Shown: positions 26,570-35,954, numbered from the stretch's first letter. The stretch is DNA of 55,542 bases from JAKQDH01 sp029558835 (GCA_035356615.1 DAOQSN010000036.1:1-55542), one strand, 5' to 3'. Made by a program: numbers and translations. Notes: generated by a model not told the origin, from the letters alone.

Positions 26570-26602
26570 CGTCACTGTCGTTTCCCTGCGGTGTGAAGCT
26601 GT

Positions 26603-27721
26603 TTAGCGCCGGACCAGTGCGCGAATGACGTCGCACCCGGCGCGCAGCTTGTGGTCGGGGGCGGCGTAGCTGAGACGGAAGTGCGTGTTGCGCCGGCTGA
26701 AGGCGTCACCTGGGATGATGAGCAGATTGCGGGCAATCGCCTGCTCCACGAAGACGGTGGCGTCCGTGAAACCGGCCGGAATCTGCGGAAACAGGTAGAA
26801 ACCTCCGCCCGGACGCATGAACTCCACCACGCCGTCTAACTCGGCGCAGACCAAGTCTCGCTTGGCACGATACTCATCGGCCTTGCCGGACATGTCCGTA
26901 TGGAGAGCGGCCACGCAGGCATGCTGCGCGGGCTGCGGCGCGCACACGAACGTGTACTGCTGGAGCTTCGCCATCTGCACGATCAGAGGCTCGGGCCCGG
27001 CCGCGAAGCCCATGCGCCAGCCGGTCATGCCGTAGGTCTTCCCGAAACCGCGCAACAGGAGCGCATTCTGGGGCGCGAAGCGGACCGGACTGCAATGCGG
27101 CCCGTCATAGCAGAGCAGACTGTAAATCTCGTCGCTGATGAGCAGCAGGCCGCGCTCCTGCGCGAGCTGTGCCAGGGCCCGCAGGTCCTGCTCGCGGTAG
27201 ACCATTCCGGTGGGGTTGGCCGGCGAGCAGACGATGATAGCCCTGGTGCGCGGGGTAACAGCGGCCGCGAACCGCTCCGGATGCAGTTGCAGGTCCGGGT
27301 ACAGATCCACCAGCACCGGCTTGCCACCGGCTAACTGCACGAGATACGGATACGACACGAAGTACGGGTCGGGGACAAGAACCTCGTCGCCCGGATTCAG
27401 ACAGGCCAGCAGCCCCAGCAGCAACCCGCCGGAGACGCCGGAAGTCACGAACACGTCCATGTCGGCGTCGAACTCGGCCCGCAGCCGCGCCTGGAGCGCC
27501 TCGCGCAGTGGAGCAATGCCGCGCGTAACCGTGTAGCCGTTCTTGTTGTCGCGCACCGCCCGGATCATCGCCTCCTTGACCGTATCGGGGACGGCGAAGT
27601 CAGGCTGCCCGATGGACAAGTCGATGGGGTCCTTGAGCGTGGCCCCCAGATCGAACACTCGCCGGATGCCGGACGACCCAATCGACTTGACCCGCTCGGC
27701 AATGAACTGTTCGGGGTTCAT
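26603..27721 (-). CDS. PLP-dependent class I/II aminotransferase
   Basis: The 372-residue protein has the fold-type I aminotransferase layout. 'DLSIGQPDFAVPDTVKEAM' lies near the N-terminus, 'SPANPTGMVY' at the substrate/PLP loop, and 'LLISDEIYSLLCYD' carries the PLP-pyridine Asp. The Schiff-base lysine is in 'RGFGKTYGMTGWRMGF' (around residue 228), and the C-terminal Arg is in 'HFRLSYA'. The family includes aspartate and aromatic aminotransferases; the exact substrate cannot be read. ATG 27721 is preceded by AAGGAAGGG. No pathway partner lies beside it. Confidence 0.92.
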   Translation of the reverse strand: MNPEQFIAERVKSIGSSGIRRVFDLGATLKDPIDLSIGQPDFAVPDTVKEAMIRAVRDNKNGYTVTRGIAPLREALQARLRAEFDADMDVFVTSGVSGGLLLGLLACLNPGDEVLVPDPYFVSYPYLVQLAGGKPVLVDLYPDLQLHPERFAAAVTPRTRAIIVCSPANPTGMVYREQDLRALAQLAQERGLLLISDEIYSLLCYDGPHCSPVRFAPQNALLLRGFGKTYGMTGWRMGFAAGPEPLIVQMAKLQQYTFVCAPQPAQHACVAALHTDMSGKADEYRAKRDLVCAELDGVVEFMRPGGGFYLFPQIPAGFTDATVFVEQAIARNLLIIPGDAFSRRNTHFRLSYAAPDHKLRAGCDVIRALVRR

Positions 27722-27862
27722 CGTCCCTTCCTTCCGGCTGCCAAGACCACGCGCGTTGGAGCAACTCAATCTGCCGTCCGGCGGCGAACACACCACACCC
27801 GACGACCGGCAGGCAAACCCACAGCGGGGACGTCGGGAACGGCGACCGGAGCTAAGCGCGGA

Positions 27863-28081
27863 CTACGCCTTGGGCTCTTCGCCTGCCTCGGGGGCCTTCT
27901 TCTCCTTGACCTTCTTGCCCACGGCGGCCTTGCGATGGGCAACCTTCGGCAGGCCGAGAGGGGACGTCCCCTCCTGCCAACGCTCCAGCTCTTTTAGCCG
28001 CTCGATACGTTCGGCCCGCGAGAGCACATTGCGGTGACGTTCGAGCGAACTCCTCGACTTCAAGGACGGATCCAGTGACAT
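27863..28081 (-). CDS. PVC-type small basic protein
   Basis: The 72-residue, Lys/Arg-rich protein begins 'MSLDPSLKSRSSLERHRNVL' and continues 'SRAERIERLKELERW' and 'SPLGLPKVAHRK'. This resembles the short basic protein family conserved in Planctomycetes, Verrucomicrobia and Chlamydiae, suspected of a ribosome- or RNA-related role but unproven. AAGGAG lies 8 bases before ATG 28081. The tail is a charged extension (KKVKEKKAPEAGEEPKA). Confidence 0.88.
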   Translation of the reverse strand: MSLDPSLKSRSSLERHRNVLSRAERIERLKELERWQEGTSPLGLPKVAHRKAAVGKKVKEKKAPEAGEEPKA

Positions 28082-28206
28082 CAGAACGACTCCTTACATC
28101 ACTCCGCCGCCCGGATGGCGCTCCCCGGCTGCGGAGGCTCCAGACGAACCAACTTGTCCAAAGCGCATCGGGCGGTCGGGAAAACACACCATCAAGCGGC
28201 GTGCCG

Positions 28207-29016
28207 TCAACCCTCCTGCCCGGTATAGGTCATCAGATACCCCTGCAGGCCGTACCGACCGCCGGCGGCCCGGTAGGCATCTCCCAGGGCGCGAACACGC
28301 TGCCAAAGCTGCTCCGAGGCTGCCTTCTGAGCCGCATCCTTGCGGTTAAACCCTTCTGTGGTAAGCACTTGGAGCGCACCCGAACGCTGCCGCAGCAGCA
28401 CCGTATCCACCCCCTGGGCTTTCAGGAACTCCTGGGCATGAGCAGCGTCTTCAAGACGTCCCTGGGCAAACTCCTGCACCACGATGTACGTATTCCCCGG
28501 CACCGGGAGGAACACTTGGCCATTGACGTCGCTCACCGCTTCGTCCCCGCCCACCCCTGGTAAGGACTGGGAGCTGGGGCTGACGGCGTACCGGCCGACG
28601 GCCGACCCCTCGTCGGGCGACCGTCGCGTGGCGGAATCAATCTCGTCGACCGCACGGGCCTCATAGGCTGCGCTACCGGCCGCGTACCCTTCGTGATACC
28701 CAGATCGGTGCCCCAACTGGTACGCCCCGGCCACAACCAGGAGGATCACCCCTACCGTAACGCCGGCCGAGACGCCCCCCAAGGACACCCGCAACTGTCG
28801 GCCGGTGAACTCCAGCAGCGGGGCACGTGCCGGCGCTTCAGCGCCGGGGCCGGCTCCCGCCGGCTGCTGCTTGTCCCCCGCCGGGGGCCGAACCGGGGTG
28901 GTCGTCTCCAGCTCGCCCTGCTCGGTCCGCAGAGGCGTCTTGGGCTCCGGCGTGGGCTGCGGGCCTGCCGCCCGTCGCATGACCTCGAACAGGGTTGGAC
29001 CGGATTTCGATGCCAC
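28207..29016 (-). CDS. Single-pass membrane protein with SPOR-like C-terminal domain
   Basis: The 269-residue protein starts at GTG 29016 behind CAGGAG. It has a Pro/Glu-rich cytoplasmic N-terminus (residues 1-75), one membrane helix (about 81-100, 'AGVTVGVILLVVAGAYQLG'), and a linker. The C-terminal domain 'NTYIVVQEFAQGRLEDAAHA...FLKAQGVDTVLLR' has the beta-alpha-beta pattern of SPOR peptidoglycan-binding domains. The SPOR assignment is from pattern only. It lies 125 bases downstream, on the minus strand, of nothing obviously related; the small basic protein gene follows it. Confidence 0.7.
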   Translation of the reverse strand: MASKSGPTLFEVMRRAAGPQPTPEPKTPLRTEQGELETTTPVRPPAGDKQQPAGAGPGAEAPARAPLLEFTGRQLRVSLGGVSAGVTVGVILLVVAGAYQLGHRSGYHEGYAAGSAAYEARAVDEIDSATRRSPDEGSAVGRYAVSPSSQSLPGVGGDEAVSDVNGQVFLPVPGNTYIVVQEFAQGRLEDAAHAQEFLKAQGVDTVLLRQRSGALQVLTTEGFNRKDAAQKAASEQLWQRVRALGDAYRAAGGRYGLQGYLMTYTGQEG

Positions 29017-29241
29017 GGTACCCGGACTCCTGCCGCCCGCCGATCAAAGACCCTCAGGATACCCCATTTCCCCGCTAATGCAACCGCCCGCACGAGTTGA
29101 CCCGCTTGCGGGCTACCCGGCAGCACTACCGGCGTCCGCTCCAGGCCGCTCGCGTCACGGCGGCGGGAGACACCCGGTCGCCCGTTGCGGGACTCCGGGG
29201 CGAGAGCGGGAGCCTCGCGAGCCGGTAGCTGGGCAGCCCCC

Positions 29242-29290
29242 GCGTCGGCCACGGGGGGCCGAGGCTACTGCCTCAGCAGGCTGCTGGTGG
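29242..29290. repeat. Dispersed palindrome family C
   Basis: CGTCGGCCACGGGGGGCCGA then GGCTACTGCCTCAGCAGGCTG. Copies occur at 18111-18136 (inverted, partial), 35955-35978 (inverted) and 50551-50600, where the downstream CTACTTCTCCAGCGGGCTG is also shared. The rest of the 29017-29410 spacer shows nothing else. Confidence 0.7.
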
Positions 29291-29410
29291 GCGGACCGGC
29301 AGCGCTGCCCGGCCGGGGCGGTCGCCGGGGCGCGGGGTGCCCGATAACATGCCGACGAAGCCCCCTGGGTGGGGGTGTCGGCCGACGGCGTCAAGAGCAG
29401 GAGGCGGGCG

Positions 29411-29821
29411 GTGTTGGAGGAGATCTTCGAGAAACAGGGCGAGCTGAACCGGCGGATCGGGCACGACACGCTGGCGCTGCGGGAGCACTTCGACCCCGTG
29501 CAGGCGGGTGTCTGGCTGCACGACTACATCATGGCCGCCAGCAACGAGCTCGAGGAGCTGCGCAACTGCACGTTCTGGAAGCACTGGTGCGAAGAGGCGA
29601 AACGTGGGCAGCGGTTTGCGATTCACGATCTGCAGAATGCGCGGGTGGAGGTGATCGATCTGCTGTTCTTCTGGGTGTCGCTGGCGCAGTGCGTGGGGCT
29701 CAGCGCCGACGATTGTCACCGCCTGTACATGCAGAAACTCAAGATCAACCACGATCGTCAGGACCGGCAGTACTCAATGAAGAGCAAGGATGAATCCGAC
29801 AACCGCGCGGTACACCTTTGA
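29411..29821 (+). CDS. Dimeric (all-alpha) dUTPase-like nucleotide pyrophosphohydrolase
   Basis: The 136-residue helical protein has the ExxE...ExxD metal-binding pattern of the MazG/dimeric dUTPase superfamily: 'NELEELRNCTFWKHW' followed by 'NARVEVIDLLFFWVSLAQ', then 'YMQKLKINHDRQ' near the C-terminus. The likely reaction is dUTP to dUMP plus pyrophosphate. GTG 29411 has an ideal AGGAGG six bases upstream and is preferred over GTG 29369, which would add 14 residues without family resemblance. It converges with the HAD gene. Confidence 0.8.
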   Translation: MLEEIFEKQGELNRRIGHDTLALREHFDPVQAGVWLHDYIMAASNELEELRNCTFWKHWCEEAKRGQRFAIHDLQNARVEVIDLLFFWVSLAQCVGLSADDCHRLYMQKLKINHDRQDRQYSMKSKDESDNRAVHL

Positions 29822-29869
29822 CGCGCCGCGTGGCGAGCCGTGCAGCGGCGCGCGTGGCTCACCCGGCGG

Positions 29870-30436
29870 TTATGCCGGCTTCCCGGCAGGACCAAGCAGC
29901 GTGAGTAGTTCAGGCAACCGACGAATCACGTGATCCGCCTGGTCGGCGTACGGGGGCGCCTCCCGATCGTCGATGAGCAGCACGGTGCGGGCGCCGGCCT
30001 GGCGCCCGGCGATGATGTCAAACAGGTAGTCGCCGACCATCCAGCTTACGCCCGGGTCGGCGCCCAGTTCAACACAGAGCGCCGACACGCCGTCGCCGGC
30101 GGGCTTCACCGGCCCGTCATCGCGGGTGCGGATTGCGTCCATGACGATCCCGAAACGGTCGAGCACGACGTCCACCCAGCGTCGCGTGTTGCGGGTAAGC
30201 AGGCCGAGGCAGTAACCGCGCGTCCGCAGGCCGGCCAGCGTGTCCAGCGTGCCTTCCTGCAGGTGGGCGTTCTCCGCGCCCGCCCGTTCGTGTCGATCCA
30301 GAATGGCGGCCGCCCGCCGGCGCTCCGCCTCCGGCATCAGCTCCATCGCCTCCAGGATGGGCGTGCGGCCCACGATGCCGATCTCCGCCCGAATCGCATC
30401 GAAGTCGAAGTACGGCACCGTCAGCGTGCCGTCCAT
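29870..30436 (-). CDS. HAD-superfamily phosphatase (start codon problematic)
   Basis: The 188 residues from ATG 30436 match the phosphoglycolate-phosphatase branch of HAD hydrolases. Motif I is 'DGTLT', motif II 'LGLLTRN', motif III Lys in 'GPVKPAG', and motif IV 'WMVGDYLFDI'. The nucleophile is the Asp just before this ATG: the DNA reads V-I-F-D-M-D-G-T, and the required Asp lies at 30437-30439, outside an ATG-started protein. Upstream, the same frame has no ATG, GTG or TTG until it enters the neighbouring gene; ATT 30445 or a CTG near 30485 are the only candidates. Either a non-standard start is used or a sequence error or frameshift is present. Substrate unknown. Confidence 0.82.
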   Translation of the reverse strand: MDGTLTVPYFDFDAIRAEIGIVGRTPILEAMELMPEAERRRAAAILDRHERAGAENAHLQEGTLDTLAGLRTRGYCLGLLTRNTRRWVDVVLDRFGIVMDAIRTRDDGPVKPAGDGVSALCVELGADPGVSWMVGDYLFDIIAGRQAGARTVLLIDDREAPPYADQADHVIRRLPELLTLLGPAGKPA

Positions 30437-30512
30437 GTCAAAAATGACGGCCGCGCGGGCGGTTGACGATTGGCGATTGTCGAGTGTCGGTTGCAGCGCT
30501 CGTGCCCCCGTA

Positions 30513-30539
30513 CCTCTTGCCTGTTGCCTCTTGCCTTTC
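30513..30539. repeat. Short heptamer tandem repeat
   Basis: CCTCTTG CCTGTTG CCTCTTG CCTTTCT, four 7-base units, in the 97-base gap between the S41 protease and the HAD gene. Next to it is CGACAATCGCCAATCG (read on the minus strand), also repetitive. Confidence 0.6.
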
Positions 30540-30542
30540 TTC

Positions 30543-33500
30543 CTACTTCTTGCTCTTGTCGGGATAAGGCGGTGGCGCTGGGATATCCACCGGCTTCTCC
30601 TGGAGCCGCTTGAGCACGTACTCGATGGCCGCGTCGAGCTGGGCGTCCTTGCCGCGGATGACGTCGCCGGGCAGGTTCTGCACCTCGAGGTCCGGCACCA
30701 CGCCGTGTCCCTCGATGATCCACTCGCCGTTGAGGCCGTAGAGACCGAACTGCGGCGGGGTCACCGCGCCGCCGTCCATGAGGTTCTGGTGGGCCTCGAT
30801 GCCGATGGCGCCGCCCCACGTACGCATACCAATGACCGAGGCGAGCTTCTTGATCTTGATGGCCTCCGCGAAGAACTCGCCGTTCGACCCCGTTTCCTCA
30901 TTGACCAGCACCGCCAGGTGACCGTGGAAGCAGCGTTCGGGGTCGCGCACGGGCTTGCCCTCGCGCGGCTGGGTCATGGCCCACAGGCGGCGTTCGAGCC
31001 GGTCGATGATCATGTCGGACGTAAAGCCGCCGCCGTTGTAGCGCTCGTCGATGATGAAGCCCTTCTTGTAGTAGGGGGCATACCAGGCCGTGGCGAACTC
31101 GACGAGCCCGCCGGCGCCCATGTCGGGAATGTGCAGATAGCCCACTTGCCCGCCCGTCATCTTGTCCACGTAGGCGCGGTTGTTGTCCACCCATTCGCGG
31201 TAACGGATGGCGTCTTCGCCGCGGAGTGTGCGGAGGCGATGGGTCTTGGCCCCCTCGGCGCTGGGACTGTCGTTGTACGTCAGGTACACGACCCGGTCGG
31301 CCTGATTCTGCAGAAACGCATAGATGTTGTCGGCGGTGGTCACTTCCCGCCCGTTGATGGCGATCAGGTAGTGGCCGATCTTGAAGGGACAGCCGGGCTC
31401 GGTCAACGGGCTGCGTTCGCGGTCGCTGCCGGGCGTACCCGGGATGATGTGGCTAAGGCGATAGTACTTCGCCCCCTGCTCGGCCACGAACTCCGCTCCC
31501 AGGAGGCCCGTGCCCACCGAGCGCGAATCGTCGCGGATGTCACCGCCCCACACATAGGTGTGGCCGATGTTGAGCTCGCCGATCATCTCGCCGATCAAAT
31601 AGTTGAGGTCGCTCCGGTCGCCGCAGAACGGCACGAACCGGCCGTACTTCTCCCGCATGCCCTCCCAGTCCACGCCGTGCATGCCGGGATCATAGAACCA
31701 GTCGCGCTGGATGCGCCATGCCTCCTGGAACAACTGCCGGAACTCTTCCTCGCGGTTGACGGTAAGCCGCAGGGTGCTCAGGTCGACTTTCCCGTCGCCG
31801 ACGGACGCCTTGCTCGCCGCATCGACGATGCCGTACGTGCTGCCGGCGCGGTAGACGAGCTTCTTGCCGTCGGCGGAAAGATGGTAGTTGGCGATGCTGC
31901 CCAGAACCTTGGCTGTCTCCTTCTTCTTCAGATCATAATGGTAGAGGTCGAGCCGGCCGCCGGTGTGGTCGCTGACGTTCTGATACTTGGAGAACTCGGG
32001 TTCGTCCTTCTTGAGGTAGAGGAAGCCGTCTTCGGTCGCGGTGAGGCGGAAGTAGTTGCCGGCCGGTACGCCCGGCACGACCACGAGGCGCCGTTCGAGG
32101 CCGGGCAGGTCAATCCCGGTGGCCGTGGGTTCCTCGGCCGGGGCCGCCTTCTCGGTTTCGTCGGCGGGCTGGTCATCCCCGCCCGCCTCCTGCGGCTCTT
32201 CAGGTTTGCTCTTCTCGGCGGCGGGGGGCTTTTCGGAATCCGCCTCTTGCTTCGCAGCCAGTGGTTCGTCAGTGTCCTCCGGGGCAAACGGCGAGGCGGC
32301 ATCCTCCTTGAGGACCAGCACGTAGGCGCGGCCCATTTCCAGGAACATGTGGTTCTGGTCCACGAAACACATGATCGGGTTGAAGGTGCGGTTGGAGAGG
32401 AAATACAAGTACTTCCCCGCGGGGTCGAACGAGGGGCTCCAGTCTTCCGTCGCATCGCTGGTCACGCGGTACGACTGTTTGTCCGTCAGGGAGTACAGGA
32501 AGATCGACTCATTGAGGCTCTGCTCCATCTTCGTGTACGCGACCCACCGGCTGCACGGCGACCAGACGTAATCCTGGATGCCCCAGCGTTCCCAGCCGTC
32601 GTCGTATTCGCCCTGGTCAATCACCGCAAGGTCGCCGGTCTCCACCTCGACCAGGTTAAGGCGCATGAACTTGTCCGCGAAGAGCAGGTACTTGCCGTCC
32701 GGCGACCACACCAATTGCAGGCGGAAGCCCAGCCCGCCGGTGGTGACCTGGCGCCAGGGCTGCTCGCCCTTGGGATCAACTATGTATACCTCTTCCTCGC
32801 CGGTCTTGTCGGAGAGAAAGGCGATCCATTTGCCGTCCGGCGACCAGGCGGCGTTCTTCTCCCGCGAGGCGCTGGTGCGCGTGATGTTGACCGGTACGCC
32901 GTCCTTGGCCGGGTGATTGAGGATTTCCCCGCGGGCCTCCAGCAGGAGGCGCTTGCCGCCGGGCGACAGGCTGAAAGAGCCCGTCGTCGGCGCCACGTCC
33001 ACCAGTTCGCTCCGCATCTTGACCAGGTCCGTGGGGATCTCCACCGGCACCAGGCGCGTCTTGCCCGTCGTCACGTCGAGCAGGTGCAGCGATTCTCCGT
33101 ATTGATACACGATGGCGCCGGGGCCGCTGGACGGATACTTAACATCGTAGTCCTTGTACTCGGTCAGGGGGGTGACCTTCCCGGTGGAAACGTCATAGCG
33201 ATAGAGGTTCAGGGTGCCGTACTGCCGGTCGGAGGTGAAGTAGATGGAGTCGCCCTGCCACATGGGGAAGCTGTCGGTGCCGACCCAGTCGGTGATCTTG
33301 CGGTAATCGCCGAGTTCGAGGCTCCCCATCCAGATGCCATTGGCCATGCCGCCCTGGTAGCGTTTCCACGTGCGCTGCTCGATGGAGATGCGGTTGTAGG
33401 CGATCCGCTGACCGTCGGGGGAAATCGTGGTCAGACCCGCCCGGTCGACCGGCAGCTTCTCCGGCATGCCGCCGTCGATCGACACCGAGTAGATTTCCTC

Positions 33501-33905
33501 CGCCCGCTGGGGGTAGTCGCGGTTGGAGCGGAAGAGAATGTGCTTGCCGTCGGGAAACCATTCCAGGACGCGGTCCTGGGCCGGGTGGTAGGTCAGACGC
33601 CGCGGCACGCTGCCGCCGGCGTCCATGACGTAGACATCCACGCCGCCATCGTACTGGGCGGTGAAGGCGATGTGCCTGCCGTCCGGGGAGAACTTCGCCC
33701 ATACTTCGGTGCCGGGATCGTTGGTCAGGCGTCGGGCGGGCCCGCCCGCGGTGGACGCCAGCCACAGGTCGTCTTCGTACGTGAAGACGATCGCATCGCC
33801 GTGCACGTCCGCCAGCCGCATCAGGTGACTTTCCGCGTTCGCCACCGCCGCGATCGCCAGGACCATGCTCAACACCGTTGCGTGCTGCCGAGGGTTGTTA
33901 CTCAC
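30543..33905 (-). CDS. Tricorn-like S41 family protease with WD40/TolB-type beta-propeller
   Basis: The roughly 1,120-residue protein has a signal peptide ending 'AAVANA-ES' and propeller blades of the PD40 type ('FSPDGRHIAFTAQYDGG', 'WSPDGKWIAFLSDKTGEEEV', 'WSPDGKYLLFADKF'). An acidic Glu/Pro-rich linker follows (about 555-610), then a PDZ-like segment ('GHYLIAINGREVTTADNIY') and the S41 catalytic core. His is in 'LNIGHTYVWGG' (about 781) and the nucleophile Ser in 'EETGSNGEFF' (about 1007). Tricorn-type proteases cut peptides into short products. GTG 33905 is preferred, with AAGGA 9 bases upstream; GTG 33911 and TTG 33926 are possible. The neighbouring peptidase T and peptide transporters point to peptide scavenging. 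Confidence 0.92.
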   Translation of the reverse strand: MSNNPRQHATVLSMVLAIAAVANAESHLMRLADVHGDAIVFTYEDDLWLASTAGGPARRLTNDPGTEVWAKFSPDGRHIAFTAQYDGGVDVYVMDAGGSVPRRLTYHPAQDRVLEWFPDGKHILFRSNRDYPQRAEEIYSVSIDGGMPEKLPVDRAGLTTISPDGQRIAYNRISIEQRTWKRYQGGMANGIWMGSLELGDYRKITDWVGTDSFPMWQGDSIYFTSDRQYGTLNLYRYDVSTGKVTPLTEYKDYDVKYPSSGPGAIVYQYGESLHLLDVTTGKTRLVPVEIPTDLVKMRSELVDVAPTTGSFSLSPGGKRLLLEARGEILNHPAKDGVPVNITRTSASREKNAAWSPDGKWIAFLSDKTGEEEVYIVDPKGEQPWRQVTTGGLGFRLQLVWSPDGKYLLFADKFMRLNLVEVETGDLAVIDQGEYDDGWERWGIQDYVWSPCSRWVAYTKMEQSLNESIFLYSLTDKQSYRVTSDATEDWSPSFDPAGKYLYFLSNRTFNPIMCFVDQNHMFLEMGRAYVLVLKEDAASPFAPEDTDEPLAAKQEADSEKPPAAEKSKPEEPQEAGGDDQPADETEKAAPAEEPTATGIDLPGLERRLVVVPGVPAGNYFRLTATEDGFLYLKKDEPEFSKYQNVSDHTGGRLDLYHYDLKKKETAKVLGSIANYHLSADGKKLVYRAGSTYGIVDAASKASVGDGKVDLSTLRLTVNREEEFRQLFQEAWRIQRDWFYDPGMHGVDWEGMREKYGRFVPFCGDRSDLNYLIGEMIGELNIGHTYVWGGDIRDDSRSVGTGLLGAEFVAEQGAKYYRLSHIIPGTPGSDRERSPLTEPGCPFKIGHYLIAINGREVTTADNIYAFLQNQADRVVYLTYNDSPSAEGAKTHRLRTLRGEDAIRYREWVDNNRAYVDKMTGGQVGYLHIPDMGAGGLVEFATAWYAPYYKKGFIIDERYNGGGFTSDMIIDRLERRLWAMTQPREGKPVRDPERCFHGHLAVLVNEETGSNGEFFAEAIKIKKLASVIGMRTWGGAIGIEAHQNLMDGGAVTPPQFGLYGLNGEWIIEGHGVVPDLEVQNLPGDVIRGKDAQLDAAIEYVLKRLQEKPVDIPAPPPYPDKSKK

Positions 33906-34149
33906 GGCCACAGTTCCTTTGTGCAAGAGGACGACAACCTTCTCCCGCGCGTGCCGTTGCCCGACGCCGGTGCACGCACCGGCGCGGGCCGGCTGCCTCG
34001 CGCTCCTCCGGCTGCCCTGGTACCCCCCGGGGCGGCCGCCAGCAATGTACTATCGCCACTGCCGCCTGTCTGCCACCCGGGGTTGTCAGAAGGTGTGCGT
34101 CCGTGGCGGGGTTGGCGTACTTGGCCGGCCCACAGCGGGGAAAGACGAG

Positions 34150-34251
34150 TCGGTCGGCGGCGGGTGGAACCGGCGTTGGGTCGTCCGGGGTAGGGCAGGC
34201 TTTGCCCGCCGGACCGGCGCCGGTGCTACGGCGGGTGGAACCCGCCCTACG
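34150..34251. repeat. GC-rich palindromic repeats (family D)
   Basis: GGCGGGTGGAACCCGCC (34230-34246) is a perfect hairpin with a 3-base loop. A diverged relative lies at about 34157-34170, and GGGCAGGCTTTGCCCGCC lies between them. They sit in the 509-base divergent spacer between the S41 protease and peptidase T; nothing else was recognised there. Confidence 0.6.
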
Positions 34252-34414
34252 TTCTGCGGCGCCCGTTGCACTGGGCGCGGCCCGGGCGTACAAAGGACGG
34301 TCCGGCGGCGCGGGCTGCCCGGTTGCCGGGGCGCGAGGCGCGGTCCTGCCCCGGAGCCGGCTCCGCGTGGGGGAACGGAACCGTAACGACGTACCTTACT
34401 GAGGGAGAACCATC

Positions 34415-35644
34415 GTGGATACGCTACTGGATCGCTTCTGTCGCTACGTGAAGGTGGAAACCACGGCCGTCGAGGACACCAAGGACTATCCCAGTTCCCC
34501 AGGCCAGCTTGTCCTCGGCAAGATGCTGGCGGACGAGATGAAGGAGCTCGGCCTGGCCGACGTGCAGGTGGACAAGAACGGCATCGTCATGGGCACCATA
34601 CCCGGAAACGTCAAGGGTGCCCCGACCGTCGCCTGGCTGAGCCACATGGACACCTCCCCGGAGGCCAGCGGCAAGAACGTCCAGCCCACCATCCACAAGA
34701 ACTACGACGGCAAGGACATCGTGCTGCCCGGTGACAAGTCCCAGGTCATCCGCGTGGCCGAGAGCGAAGGGCTCGCGGAGTTGAAGGGCAAGACGATCAT
34801 CACCTCGGACGGCACGACGTTGCTGGGCGCCGACGACAAGGCCGGCGTGGCGATCATCATGACCACCGCGGCCGAGTTGCTGGGCAATCCCAAGCTCAAG
34901 CACGGCCCCATCCGCGTCGTGTTCACGTGCGACGAGGAGGTCGGCCGCGGGTGCGACAAGGTCGATCCCAAGAAGATCAACGCGACCTGCGCCTACACGC
35001 TCGACGGCGAGTCGGCCGGGGAACTCGAAGAGGAGACCTTCTCCGCCGACCTCGCAACGGTGACGATCACGGGCTACAACATCCACCCGGGCCTCGCCAC
35101 GGGCAAGATGGTCAACTCGATCCGCCTGGCCGGGCAGTTCCTCAGCCGCATGCCCTGGCACACGATGGCACCGGAAACCACCGCCAAGCGCGTCGGCTTC
35201 CTGCACCCGTACACGATCGAGGGCGGCGTGCCGGAGGTGAAGATCCGCATTCTGCTACGCAGCTTCGTCACCGCGGAGCTCAAAGAGCAGGCGAAAGTGC
35301 TCAAGAACATCGCGGCCACGATCATGACCGAGTTCCCGAAGGCGAAGGTGGACGTGGCCGTCAAGAAGCAGTACCGCAACATGATCGAGGGTTTGCGGAA
35401 GGAGCCGCGGGCGGCCGATTTGGCGCGGGATGCCATCCGTAAGGTCGGGCTGGAGCCCGTGTCGCGGGCCATCCGCGGCGGCACCGACGGGTCACGGCTG
35501 ACCGAGATGGGCCTGCCGACGCCCAACCTTTTCACGGGCATGCACAACTTCCACTCCAAGCTGGAATACGCCTGCCTGGAGGAGATGGAGCTGTCGGTGA
35601 AGGTCTTGCTCGAGCTGGCCCGGTTGTGGGGCAAGCAGAAGTAG
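34415..35644 (+). CDS. pepT: Peptidase T (tripeptide aminopeptidase, M20B)
   Basis: The 409-residue protein shows all metal-site motifs of M20B peptidases: His in 'WLSHMDTSPEA', bridging Asp in 'LLGADDKAGVAII', Glu pair in 'FTCDEEVGRGCD', Asp in 'YTLDGESAGELE' and the C-terminal His in 'FTGMHNFHSKLE'. Arg and Gly of 'IRGGTDGSRL' complete the active site. It removes N-terminal residues from tripeptides in the cytoplasm. GTG 34415 follows GAGGGAG at 34401-34407. Its job fits downstream of the transporters and the tricorn-like protease. Confidence 0.96.
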   Translation: MDTLLDRFCRYVKVETTAVEDTKDYPSSPGQLVLGKMLADEMKELGLADVQVDKNGIVMGTIPGNVKGAPTVAWLSHMDTSPEASGKNVQPTIHKNYDGKDIVLPGDKSQVIRVAESEGLAELKGKTIITSDGTTLLGADDKAGVAIIMTTAAELLGNPKLKHGPIRVVFTCDEEVGRGCDKVDPKKINATCAYTLDGESAGELEEETFSADLATVTITGYNIHPGLATGKMVNSIRLAGQFLSRMPWHTMAPETTAKRVGFLHPYTIEGGVPEVKIRILLRSFVTAELKEQAKVLKNIAATIMTEFPKAKVDVAVKKQYRNMIEGLRKEPRAADLARDAIRKVGLEPVSRAIRGGTDGSRLTEMGLPTPNLFTGMHNFHSKLEYACLEEMELSVKVLLELARLWGKQK

Positions 35645-35649
35645 CGCCG

Positions 35650-35725
35650 GGCGGCCCAGGTCCTTGGGCGGGTGGCCCAGGTCCTTGGGCGGGTGGCCCA
35701 GGTCCTTTGGACCTGGGGAACTGAT
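35650..35725 (+). repeat. Tandem array of palindrome family A
   Basis: Three copies of GGCGG(GT)CCCAGGTCC begin at about 35650, 35671 and 35692. The first two are truncated at CTTGGGC, giving a period of about 21-22 bases. Only the last has the full GGACCTGGGG arm. It begins within 6 bases of the pepT stop. Compare 11535-11650. Confidence 0.8.
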
Positions 35726-35810
35726 GAACGCCGCGCTACCGCGACCGCCCGGACTCAGGCGGCCGGTGCTGCATGCCCTCGCTGCGCAGGGGCGGGCGGG
35801 CGGCGTCTGG

Positions 35811-35850
35811 ACCCCTCTCCCTTCAAGGGAGAGGGGGAGGGGTGAGGGTG
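35811..35850. repeat. Dispersed palindrome family E
   Basis: CCCCTCTCCCTTCAAGGGAG followed by AGGGGGAGGGGTGAGGG, a 9-bp stem with a short loop. It lies in the pepT-transporter spacer. Confidence 0.75.
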
Positions 35851-35954
35851 GAGGAGCCGCGCGCACCCCCGTCGGGGCAAGAGCGTGCGCGTCCACGGCC
35901 GTCGTCATGGGGGAGCGTGGTGCTCGACGGGGAGCATCGGCCCCGCAGGTGATG

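Noticed and set aside
30240..34193. 1,317-codon open frame on the plus strand
   Set aside because: It is antisense to the tricorn-like S41 protease, which shows signal peptide, PD40 blades and catalytic motifs. The antisense translation is Val/Gly/His-rich with no motifs.
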